Positions 46,037-53,279 of a stretch of DNA of 64,000 bases are shown here, piece by piece. A program made the position numbers and the translations under genes. The first letter of the stretch is position 1. Each line of letters opens with the position of its first letter. This DNA comes from Kitasatospora sp. MAP12-44 (GTDB lineage: Bacteria > Actinomycetota > Actinomycetes > Streptomycetales > Streptomycetaceae). Under the pieces are notes generated by a model that saw only the letters and a list, made by a program, of their open reading frames with translations, had not been told where the DNA came from and ran no database searches. Where the stretch lies: assembly GCF_029892095.1 (NCBI RefSeq), contig NZ_JARZAE010000004.1, positions 3,658,001-3,722,000 on the forward strand. Direction: 5' to 3'.

Positions 46037-47398
46037 TCAGAGTCCCCCGACGCTCTCGATCGGCGGCAGGCGGTACGAGCCCTGAAGGACCGCCGGCTGC
46101 GGCTGGTAGAGCCGGATCAGCGGGCGGAAGCCGCCCTGCGGGGTGGGCAGCCAGTTGGCCGCCTCGGCCGGGTCGGTGGGCCGCTCGTGCCGCAGGTGCA
46201 GGGTGAGCGAGCCGTCGTCGCCGTGCACCAGGCCGGGCGTGCGGTCGCCGATCGAGTAGCGGTCGATCGGGTTGGCGACCAGGCGGTAGTCCGGCAGCGC
46301 GTACATGGTGACCGACCAGAAGGCGTCCACCGGCGGCGGGCTGTCGAACCGCAGGGTGTACGCGTGCGCGCCGGTCAGCGGCCGGCCCTCGGCGTCGTCG
46401 TAGCAGCCGGCGTAGACCGCCTCGTACGCGTGGTTGCCCCAGAGCCCGCTGCGGGCGGCGACCGCGCGGGTGAGGTAGGCGGCGCGGCGGTCCGGGATCC
46501 GCCACTGCGGGTCGTCCACGGTGCCCGGGCCCTGGAAGTCGAGGTTGTAGTCGAAGAGGTGCAGGTTGGTCTGCCACTCGCCGACCGGGCGGTCATCGGC
46601 CGGCTCCGGCGCCCTGGTCGCGGCCTCGATCCGCTCGCGGCCGGTCTCCAGGCCGTGCGCGAGCACCGCCGCCCAGCCGGGGTCGGCCGCGAGGTACGGC
46701 GAGGCCCCCGCGTCGAGCAGGCCGAGCGGCGCGAACCGCTGCTGGTACTCGACGTCCGGCGCGGCGGGCGGGAAGGCGGCCATCCAGAGCCGCAGCCGCT
46801 CGAAGAAGCGCAGCTCCTCGGGGACGGCCGGATCGGGTTTCGGCAGCCCGGCGGGCAGCCCGCCCGGCTCCAACGCGGTGAGCGTCAGGTGCTGCTGCAG
46901 AGCGGCCACCCGGGGCAGGTCCGCCGGACCGTCGCAGGCGAAGCGGCCGACGATGGTGGCGACCGTGGTGGGCGCGCTGATCACCCGCACCCCGTCGGGC
47001 GGTGTGCCGTGCCAGCCGGGCGGGACGACCAGCCAGGTCTGCTCACCGGTGCCGAAGGCGCGGCGGCCGAGGTAGCAGAAGCTGTTGGTCCAGGCGTCGA
47101 CGAACTGCAGCACGTAGTAGGCCCCGGCGGTGTCCGGCACCCGCAGCAGCTGCGGGCCCTCGGAGAGGTCCAGCGGGGCGACCGAGTAGAGGGTGTCGTT
47201 GTTGACCGACACGAAGTCGGTCTCCGGACCTGCCAGCCGGTCGGCGTGGCCGAAGCCGTTCAGACGCACCGGCGGGACGGCGCCCAGGCCCTCGTGCAGC
47301 AGGCGCTCGACCGCGGTGAGGTCGGCGACCTGCGGGAAGCCGTAGACGTACGCGTCGGCGGCGAGGGCGGACAGGGCGACGTGGTCGTGGCTGGGCAT
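46037..47398 (-). CDS. DUF1254/DUF1214 protein, copy 2
   Basis: A 453-residue protein. The N-terminal DUF1254 domain has SVNNDTLYSVAPLDL and YYVLQFVDAWTNSF. The C-terminal DUF1214 domain has FWSVTMYALPDYRLVANP, RYSIGDRTPGLV and EAANWLPTPQGGFRPLIRLY. No signal peptide is visible, whereas many family members are exported. No biochemical function is firmly known to me. It starts at ATG 47398, only 9 nt after the stop of its paralogue, so the two are co-transcribed. It is the last gene of the minus-strand run that begins with the encapsulin. Confidence 0.88.
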   Translation of the reverse strand: MPSHDHVALSALAADAYVYGFPQVADLTAVERLLHEGLGAVPPVRLNGFGHADRLAGPETDFVSVNNDTLYSVAPLDLSEGPQLLRVPDTAGAYYVLQFVDAWTNSFCYLGRRAFGTGEQTWLVVPPGWHGTPPDGVRVISAPTTVATIVGRFACDGPADLPRVAALQQHLTLTALEPGGLPAGLPKPDPAVPEELRFFERLRLWMAAFPPAAPDVEYQQRFAPLGLLDAGASPYLAADPGWAAVLAHGLETGRERIEAATRAPEPADDRPVGEWQTNLHLFDYNLDFQGPGTVDDPQWRIPDRRAAYLTRAVAARSGLWGNHAYEAVYAGCYDDAEGRPLTGAHAYTLRFDSPPPVDAFWSVTMYALPDYRLVANPIDRYSIGDRTPGLVHGDDGSLTLHLRHERPTDPAEAANWLPTPQGGFRPLIRLYQPQPAVLQGSYRLPPIESVGGL

Positions 47399-47407
47399 CC
47401 GGGGTCC

Positions 47408-48820
47408 TTAGCTGAGCGGGGTGAGCGGCGGCAGGGTCCAACTGCCGTCCGTGACGGCGGTGTCCGGCCCGTAGACCCGGATGACCACGCTGAACGGGCC
47501 GTCCGGCGCGGGCAGCCAGTTGGCCGCCCGGGCCGGGTCGGTGGGCTGCTGGTGGCACACGGACAGGGTCAGGCCGCCGTCCGCGTCGTACACCAGGCCG
47601 GGCGTGCGGTCGCCGATCGAGTAGCGGCCGATCGGGTTGGCCACCAGCAGGCGCTCGGGGAGCTGGTACATGGTCACCGACCAGAAGAACCGGGCCGGTG
47701 GCAGCCGCCCTGGCGGGAAGCGCAGCCGGTAGTCCTGCAGGTGCGCGTCGAGCCGGCGGTTGCCCGCGCTGTCCTCGACCCAGCCGCCGTACCAGGCCTC
47801 CTCGGCGGGCAGCCCGTACAGGCCGTGCCGCGCGCCGAACGCCCGGGCCAGGTAGTCGCCGCCGAGCTGCTCCCGGGTGCCGAAGCAGCCGGTGGAGTCC
47901 ACCCGCTCGGCGGCCTCCCGCTCCAGCCGGGCGCGGCCGTCCGCGATGCCCTGGCGGACCGCGGCGCGGACCGCGGCGGGCAGCGCGGCCGGCTCGAAGT
48001 CGCCGGAGCCGATGCCCAGTTCGGCCAGCCGGTGGCGCAGGTCGGCGTCGGCCGGCAGCACCGGGAAGAAGCCGAGCAGGAAGTCCAGGAAGGCGAAGAA
48101 CTCGACGCTCTCACGGGCCTCCTCGCGCCAGAGCGGCCAGACCGGGTCGGCGGCCGGCGGCGGGGGCGCGGCGCCGAGGTGGGCGCTGAGCGGCCGGAGG
48201 CGGAACTGCTCCTGCAGCGCGCGCAGGCCGGAGACGTCCTCAGGGCCGGCCAGATAGCTGCGTCCGAGGATCCCGACCAGGTGGCTGTCCGCGCGCAGCA
48301 CGCCGTCGAAGCCCGCGGGGACGCCGTGCTCGGCGGGGTGGGCGACGGCCTGCGCCGGGCCGGTGACCAGGTAGCGCCCGGCCTGCGGGCCGGTGCTGCG
48401 GGTGCCGACGAAGCCCACGTAGCAGGTGTCCAGGTCGTGGAAGGGCAGCACGTAGTAGCGGTCGGTTGCCGGGACCTCGACCACCCAGGGCTCGGCGCGC
48501 AGGTCCAGCCAGGCCCAGGAGTACGGGGTGTCGTTGTTGGGCGTGACCACGTCGGTGTCGGCCGGGGTGAACGGCTGCGGGTGGTGCCGGAAGACGCCGA
48601 AGCCGCCGACGTAGCGGGGATCCGCGTCATCGACGGCCTGCGGGTACATCGTGCGGTAGTTCTCCACCAACGGGAGGCCCCAGATCCAGCCCTCGGCGGC
48701 CGTCCGGCGGGCGGTCTGCGGGTCGGGCGGGGTGAGTTCGGCCGGCGGCAGCCCGGTCGGGGTCCAGCCGGCCGCGCTGAGACCGCTCCCTGCCGGGTCC
48801 GCCGGTGTGCCGCCAGCCAT
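47408..48820 (-). CDS. DUF1254/DUF1214 protein, copy 1
   Basis: A 470-residue paralogue of the downstream gene. DUF1254 has TPNNDTPYSWAWLDL and YYVLPFHDLDTCYVGF. DUF1214 has FWSVTMYQLPERLLVANP, RYSIGDRTPGLV and RAANWLPAPDGPFSVVIRVY. A ~35-residue Pro/Gly-rich N terminus precedes the domain; no signal peptide is seen. The ATG at 48820 follows GGGAGCGAG. The 136-nt gap to the DUF4239 gene on the same strand could hold its own promoter. The two copies are diverged, so this is an old duplication. Confidence 0.88.
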   Translation of the reverse strand: MAGGTPADPAGSGLSAAGWTPTGLPPAELTPPDPQTARRTAAEGWIWGLPLVENYRTMYPQAVDDADPRYVGGFGVFRHHPQPFTPADTDVVTPNNDTPYSWAWLDLRAEPWVVEVPATDRYYVLPFHDLDTCYVGFVGTRSTGPQAGRYLVTGPAQAVAHPAEHGVPAGFDGVLRADSHLVGILGRSYLAGPEDVSGLRALQEQFRLRPLSAHLGAAPPPPAADPVWPLWREEARESVEFFAFLDFLLGFFPVLPADADLRHRLAELGIGSGDFEPAALPAAVRAAVRQGIADGRARLEREAAERVDSTGCFGTREQLGGDYLARAFGARHGLYGLPAEEAWYGGWVEDSAGNRRLDAHLQDYRLRFPPGRLPPARFFWSVTMYQLPERLLVANPIGRYSIGDRTPGLVYDADGGLTLSVCHQQPTDPARAANWLPAPDGPFSVVIRVYGPDTAVTDGSWTLPPLTPLS

Positions 48821-48956
48821 CCGCTCGCTCCCACCTGTCGCTCTCGCCTGCCCAGCTGCTCGCAAACCGGTCGAATGCGGGCAAAGTGATGACAGGTGGA
48901 TGCTACGTGCGGAGCGGATGGTCGGCATGTCGCCGGGCGAGCGGTCGGTCTATGGC

Positions 48957-49715
48957 TCAGCGCGGCGGGGGGAGGCGGTCCAGGAAGACCTGGAAGGCAG
49001 TCGGTTTGATCGCGGCGGCGCCGGCGAAGGGGAAGTTCAACTCCTTGATGACCACCAGTGAGAGCACCACAAGACCGGCCAGCGAGAGCACCATCAGGGT
49101 GTGCGCGAGGGTGTTGGGGAGGCCGAACAGGAAGGTGAAGCCGACCGTGAGCACGGCGCCCAGGATCAGCGCCACCCACAGCAGCACGGGCACCTCGTCG
49201 TCCACCTCGTTCAGCCGCGCGCGGCGCTCGGAGGCCAGATCCTCGACGTGGGTGACCGCGTGCTCGTAGAGCACCTGCTGCTGGTCGCCGACCGGGTTGA
49301 CGGAGAAGACGGTGCCGCGCATCTGGTAGACCAGCTGGGTGGCGTCCGGGCTGCTCTTGTGGTCGGCCATCAGCGGCCACTCGGTGGTCATCACGGTCTG
49401 CGCGTACGACAGGGTCTCGTGCTCCAGCTGCGGGCCGACCGGGGCCGGGAGCTCGCGGGAGATCCAGTAGATCCCGGCCAGCGCGTCGGCCTCCTTGAAG
49501 GTGGTCTGCCGGGCCGAGTCGTTGTTGGTCCAGACGGTGATCACGACGAAGCCCAGCAGCACGGCGTAGAGCACGCCGACGGCGGCGAAGATGAAGCCCG
49601 CGACGTCGTTGTGAGGCTCGCGCACATGGTGCGGGACGTAGCGCTGGAGCAGTTTGAGGGCGACGGCCAGCACGACCAGGACGATGAGGACGGTACCTAT
49701 GTCCCAAAGGCTCAT
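48957..49715 (-). CDS. DUF4239 (bestrophin-like) membrane protein
   Basis: A 252-residue protein. Two N-terminal helices (IGTVLIVLVVLAVALKLLQ and FIFAAVGVLYAVLLGFVVITVW) are followed by a ~115-residue soluble segment, then two C-terminal helices (VLLWVALILGAVLTVGFTFLF and TLMVLSLAGLVVLSLVVI). This is the DUF4239 layout, sometimes called bestrophin-like; transport activity is not established. The ATG at 49715 has AAGGA upstream. It starts 59 nt after the prenyl-transferase stop and ends 136 nt before the DUF1254 pair. Confidence 0.85.
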   Translation of the reverse strand: MSLWDIGTVLIVLVVLAVALKLLQRYVPHHVREPHNDVAGFIFAAVGVLYAVLLGFVVITVWTNNDSARQTTFKEADALAGIYWISRELPAPVGPQLEHETLSYAQTVMTTEWPLMADHKSSPDATQLVYQMRGTVFSVNPVGDQQQVLYEHAVTHVEDLASERRARLNEVDDEVPVLLWVALILGAVLTVGFTFLFGLPNTLAHTLMVLSLAGLVVLSLVVIKELNFPFAGAAAIKPTAFQVFLDRLPPPR

Positions 49716-49774
49716 ATGGGGCAGTCCTTGCGGTTGCTCGCAGGGGTGAGGGGGTGCTGCAGCCCGGACAGGCC

Positions 49775-50878
49775 CTAGTGGTTGCGGCGGGTCACCAGCT
49801 CGGCCAGCACGAGGAGTTCGTCGGCCGCCTCGGGCGCCGGGACGGCTGCGGCGAGCTGTTCGATGGCCGCGGCCATCCGCTCGCAGGACTGGCCCTGGGC
49901 CCAGGCCCGGCCGCCCGCGCGGTCCACCGCGTCGGCGGCCCGGTGCAGTTCGTCCTCGGTCAGCGGGCGGTCGAGGGCGTAGAGCGCGGCGAGTTCGGCG
50001 CCGGCCTCGGTGCCCGAAGCCAGCGCGGCCACCACCGGCAGCGACTTCTTGCGGGCCAGCAGATCGGCGCCGGCCGGCTTGCCGGTCACCTCGGGATCGC
50101 CCCAGATGCCGATCAGGTCGTCGATCAGCTGGAAGGCCAGGCCGATCTGCCGGCCGAAGGCGTCCATCGCCTGCGCGGCCTCCTCGCCGGCGCCCGCGTA
50201 GAGCGCGCCGATGGCGCAGGCGCAGCCGAGCAGCGCGCCGGTCTTGGCCTCGGCCATCGCCAGGCACTCGTCCAGGGTGACGGTGCTGCGCTGCTCGAAG
50301 GCGCAGTCGGCCTGCTGCCCGTCGCACAGCTCGACCACGCACTGGGCGAGGCGGCGCATCGAGGCCGCGGCGGCGGGGTGGGCGTCCTCGGCGAGGGTGC
50401 GCAGGGCGAGCGAGTGCATGGCGTCGCCGGCCAGGATGGCCTCGGTGGAGCCGAACACCCGCCAGGCGGTGAGGCGGTGGCGACGGGTCTCGTCGCGGTC
50501 GATCACGTCGTCGTGCAGCAGCGTGAAGTTGTGCACCAGCTCGACAGCGGCCGCGGCCGCGAGCGCGGTGGGCCGGGACCCCGTCGCGGACTGGCTGTCC
50601 GGCGGCGTGCAGGCGCGGGCGGCGGCGAGGACGAGGGCGGGCCGGATCGCCTTGCCGGCGTCGGCGGCGGAGAGCGAGCCGTCGGCCTCGCGCCAGCCGA
50701 AGTGGTAGGCGCCGATCCGCGCCATCGACTCCGGCATGGAGTCGACGGCGGTGCGCAGTACCGGGTCGACGGCGGAGCGCGCCCGGGCCAGGATCTCGGC
50801 GGCGGTGCGGTCGGGGGCGGGGTCGGCGCTGCCCGTGTACCCGTCGTGGTCGTCGCGGCTGAGCGTGTGCGTGCCCAT
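49775..50878 (-). CDS. Family 2 encapsulin cargo polyprenyl transferase
   Basis: 367 residues of the trans-prenyltransferase (FPP/GGPP synthase) fold. The first Asp-rich motif is LLHDDVIDRDETRR with DDVID at 123-127. The second region is FQLIDDLIGIWGDPEVTGKP, where the expected DDxxD reads DDLIG (253-257). This DDLIGIWGD signature and the adjacent shell gene match the polyprenyl transferases known as cargo of family 2B encapsulins. The first ~25 residues (SRDDHDGYTGSADPAPD) look disordered, as expected of the shell-targeting region. The ATG at 50878 follows a GGGGGGA run; the frame is open 66 residues further. The product chain length is unknown. Confidence 0.92.
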   Translation of the reverse strand: MGTHTLSRDDHDGYTGSADPAPDRTAAEILARARSAVDPVLRTAVDSMPESMARIGAYHFGWREADGSLSAADAGKAIRPALVLAAARACTPPDSQSATGSRPTALAAAAAVELVHNFTLLHDDVIDRDETRRHRLTAWRVFGSTEAILAGDAMHSLALRTLAEDAHPAAAASMRRLAQCVVELCDGQQADCAFEQRSTVTLDECLAMAEAKTGALLGCACAIGALYAGAGEEAAQAMDAFGRQIGLAFQLIDDLIGIWGDPEVTGKPAGADLLARKKSLPVVAALASGTEAGAELAALYALDRPLTEDELHRAADAVDRAGGRAWAQGQSCERMAAAIEQLAAAVPAPEAADELLVLAELVTRRNH

Positions 50879-51038
50879 GACTACTGGTCCCCCCAGGTGT
50901 CGGACGTGCGAATGGTGAAGGGCCTGCCGGATGCCCGCGTGCCGTGCGGCCCCGCCCCGGGCCGCCCTCCCGGACCACCTGCCGGCGGCCGGAATCGACA
51001 CGCGGGCGGCTGAGATGTGAATGCCGGACGCGTTATCC

Positions 51039-51074
51039 GTCCGCCGCCCCGAGAATTCCCTCGGGGCGACGGAC
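51039..51074 (-). terminator. Hairpin between encapsulin and cargo genes
   Basis: GTCCGCCGCCCCGAG and CTCGGGGCGACGGAC form a 15-bp stem with one mismatch and a 6-nt loop, 14 nt after the encapsulin stop. It may terminate or attenuate transcription into the cargo gene. Confidence 0.65.
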
Positions 51075-51087
51075 ACCAGGGTTTCTG

Positions 51088-52515
51088 TCAGCCCTTGGAG
51101 CGGGCGATTTCGACGTTCTCCAGAACTCCGATGGCATCGGGCACCAGAATGGCGGCCGAATAGTAGGCACTGACCAGGTAGGAGATGATGGCCTTCTCAT
51201 TGATGCCCATGAATCGGACGGAGAGGCTGGGCTGGTACTCGTCGGGGATGCCGGTCTGGTGCAGGCCGATCACACCCTGGTTGTCCTCGCCGACACGCAT
51301 CGCGAGGACCGAGCTGGTGTGGCCGTCGACGATCGGGATCTTGTTGCACGGGAAGACCGGCACACCGCGCCACGCGGGAACGTGGTGACCCTGCACCTCG
51401 AGCGGGGTCGGATACAGGCCCCGGCTGTTGCACTCGCGCATGAACGCGGCGATCGTCCGCGGGTGGGCCAGGAAGAACTTGGTGCCGCGGCGGCGGCTCA
51501 GCAGCTCATCGAAGTCGTCCGGGGTGGGCGGGCCGGAGTGGGTCTGGATGCGCTGGTCGTACTCGGCGTTCTGCAGCAGGCCGAACTCCGAGTTGTTGAT
51601 CAGCTCGTACTCCTGGCGCTCCCGCAGCGCCTCGATGGTCAGCCGCAGCTGCTGCTCGATCTGGTTCATCGGCTGGTTGTAGAGGTCGGCGACCCGGCTG
51701 TGCACCTGGAGCACCGTCTGGGCCACGCTGAGCTCGTACTCGCGCGGGGCCAGCTCGTAGTCGACGAACGTACCGGGGAGCTCGTGCTCGCCCTCGTGAC
51801 CGGCGGCCAGCTCGATCTCCGCCTCGCCGTGCTTGTTCTGGGACTGCTGCGCGTCGGCGAGGAACTGCAGGATCTGGTCGCGCAGCGCCTCGGAGCGGTC
51901 GGCCAGCTCCTGGAAGGCGGGCCAGGGCAGCGCCAGCAGGGTGCCGGCCGTGGCGGCCTTGACGCCGTACGCCCAGACGCCGTCGGCCTCGGTCAGCGCC
52001 TCGTCGCCCAGGTGGTCGCCGTCGGCCAGCACGCCGACGACGGCCTTCTCGCCGTACTTGCTGATGCCGACCTTGTTCACCTTGCCGTGCGCGATCAGGA
52101 AGATCTCGTTGATCGGCTGCCCGGCCTCCACCAGGACCTCGCCCGGCTGGAACTCGCGCTGGGCGAACCTGGACGCCATCTCCTCCAGCAGCGCATCGTC
52201 CTCGAAGCCGCGCAGCACCGGGATCTCACCGAGCGTGGGCGGCACGACGCGGACCGCCGCGCCCGTCTTGACGAAGCTCACCCGGCCCCGCCCCACCGCG
52301 TAGCTCAGCCGGCGGTTGACGCGGTACGTACCACCGGCCACCTGGGTCCAGGGCAGCATCCGCAGCAACCAGCGCGAGCTGATTCCCTGCATCTGCGGCT
52401 CGGACTTGGTGGTGGTCGCGAGGTTCTTGGCGGCCGCTGTCCCCAGGCTCAGCTGCTGCTGACCCTGCGCCTGGCCGCCCTGTGCAGGATTACCAACATT
52501 GGTCTCAGTCGTCAT
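51088..52515 (-). CDS. Family 2B encapsulin shell protein with inserted cNMP-binding-like domain
   Basis: 475 residues of HK97 capsid fold that should assemble into a protein nanocompartment. The N-terminal arm [18 protein letters not shown] and [20 protein letters not shown] is typical of family 2. Residues ~91-230 are an inserted CAP_ED-like cyclic-nucleotide-binding domain ([19 protein letters not shown] to [14 protein letters not shown]). The capsid core resumes at [20 protein letters not shown], with [18 protein letters not shown] and [20 protein letters not shown]. The ATG at 52515 has GGGGGAGAG upstream. The cargo gene follows on the same strand. Confidence 0.95.
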   Translation of the reverse strand: MTTETNVGNPAQGGQAQGQQQLSLGTAAAKNLATTTKSEPQMQGISSRWLLRMLPWTQVAGGTYRVNRRLSYAVGRGRVSFVKTGAAVRVVPPTLGEIPVLRGFEDDALLEEMASRFAQREFQPGEVLVEAGQPINEIFLIAHGKVNKVGISKYGEKAVVGVLADGDHLGDEALTEADGVWAYGVKAATAGTLLALPWPAFQELADRSEALRDQILQFLADAQQSQNKHGEAEIELAAGHEGEHELPGTFVDYELAPREYELSVAQTVLQVHSRVADLYNQPMNQIEQQLRLTIEALRERQEYELINNSEFGLLQNAEYDQRIQTHSGPPTPDDFDELLSRRRGTKFFLAHPRTIAAFMRECNSRGLYPTPLEVQGHHVPAWRGVPVFPCNKIPIVDGHTSSVLAMRVGEDNQGVIGLHQTGIPDEYQPSLSVRFMGINEKAIISYLVSAYYSAAILVPDAIGVLENVEIARSKG

Positions 52516-52727
52516 GCCCGGACTCTCCCCCAAGAAGGTTCAGGTTGTTGAGACCAGACTGGCGCCTGACTTGCCGTCAGGCAATCACTCGTTCGGGTGA
52601 GTGAAGCGTCGGGTCAATTAGTACGACTGGATAAGATGCGCGATTTCCGCCTGCCGCAGCGATATTTAATGAAGAAGCGATCATAAATTGTCATTCGCTC
52701 AGTTGCGGTCGAATCCGGACAGCGTGC
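52516..52727 (-). promoter_or_regulatory. Upstream region of the encapsulin gene
   Basis: 212 nt without a gene. Inverted repeats GCCTGAC-TTGCC-GTCAGGC (52564-52582) and TCACTC-GTTCGGGT-GAGTGA (52585-52604) lie 50-90 nt before the ATG. A distinctly AT-rich tract (about 52650-52695) lies further upstream. These are candidate operator and silencer (Lsr2-type) sites. A -10/-35 pair could not be fixed. Confidence 0.5.
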
Positions 52728-53279
52728 TCAGAGCGGGCCGTTCCAGTCGAGGGTGGGCGGCAGCAGGCCCTCCAGGGTCAGCAGCCAGCGCTTGACGTCC
52801 AGCCCCAGCGGCCCGGCGCCGAAGCCGCCGATGCCGTCGGCCGCCACCACCCGGTGGCAGGGCACCAGCAGGGCCACCGGGTTGGCGCCCATCATCTGGC
52901 CGACCGTCCGGGCCGCGAGCCCCGGGCTGTCGGTGAACTCCTCGAACACCCCGCTGCGCTCGGCCAGTCGGCCGTAGGTGATCGTCTCGCCGAACGGGAC
53001 GGTGCGGTACAGCGTCTCCAGCACCACCCGGTGCGGTCCGGAGGCCAGCCGGAGATCCAGCGGCAGCCCCAACTCCCGCCGCCGTCCGGCGAAGTACTCC
53101 GCCAGGCGGCCGGTCACCAGCTCGATCCGGCGCTCGTCGGCGCACAGCCCGGCGGCCGTCTGCGCGGACCGGCCGTACTCCGCCGCGGCCACCCCCTGGT
53201 CGGTGACGCCGATCGCCATCGGACCGGTGGGCAGCGGGGTCTGCACGGTGATCCAGCTGAGCTGCGCGGTAGTACTCAC
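52728..53279 (-). CDS. ogt: Methylated-DNA--protein-cysteine S-methyltransferase
   Basis: A suicide repair enzyme that takes the alkyl group from O6-alkylguanine. 183 residues. The active-site motif LVPCHRVVAADG holds the acceptor Cys. RTVGQMMGANPVALL is the helix-turn-helix/recognition region, and GGFGAGPLGLDVKRWLL follows. The GTG at 53279 overlaps the stop of the upstream beta-galactosidase gene by 4 nt (GTGA), an unexpected coupling. Confidence 0.95.
   Translation of the reverse strand: MSTTAQLSWITVQTPLPTGPMAIGVTDQGVAAAEYGRSAQTAAGLCADERRIELVTGRLAEYFAGRRRELGLPLDLRLASGPHRVVLETLYRTVPFGETITYGRLAERSGVFEEFTDSPGLAARTVGQMMGANPVALLVPCHRVVAADGIGGFGAGPLGLDVKRWLLTLEGLLPPTLDWNGPL

Noticed and set aside
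50879-51076. Longer N terminus for the prenyl transferase (start at 51076)
   Set aside because: It would overlap the hairpin after the encapsulin gene and lacks a ribosome site; the ATG at 50878 has a G-rich site upstream. It is kept as a minor possibility because cargo N termini can be long.
46037-52515. 2-methylisoborneol or terpene-cyclase encapsulin cluster
   Set aside because: There is no terpene cyclase and no GPP methyltransferase in the window; the cargo is a prenyl chain elongase.
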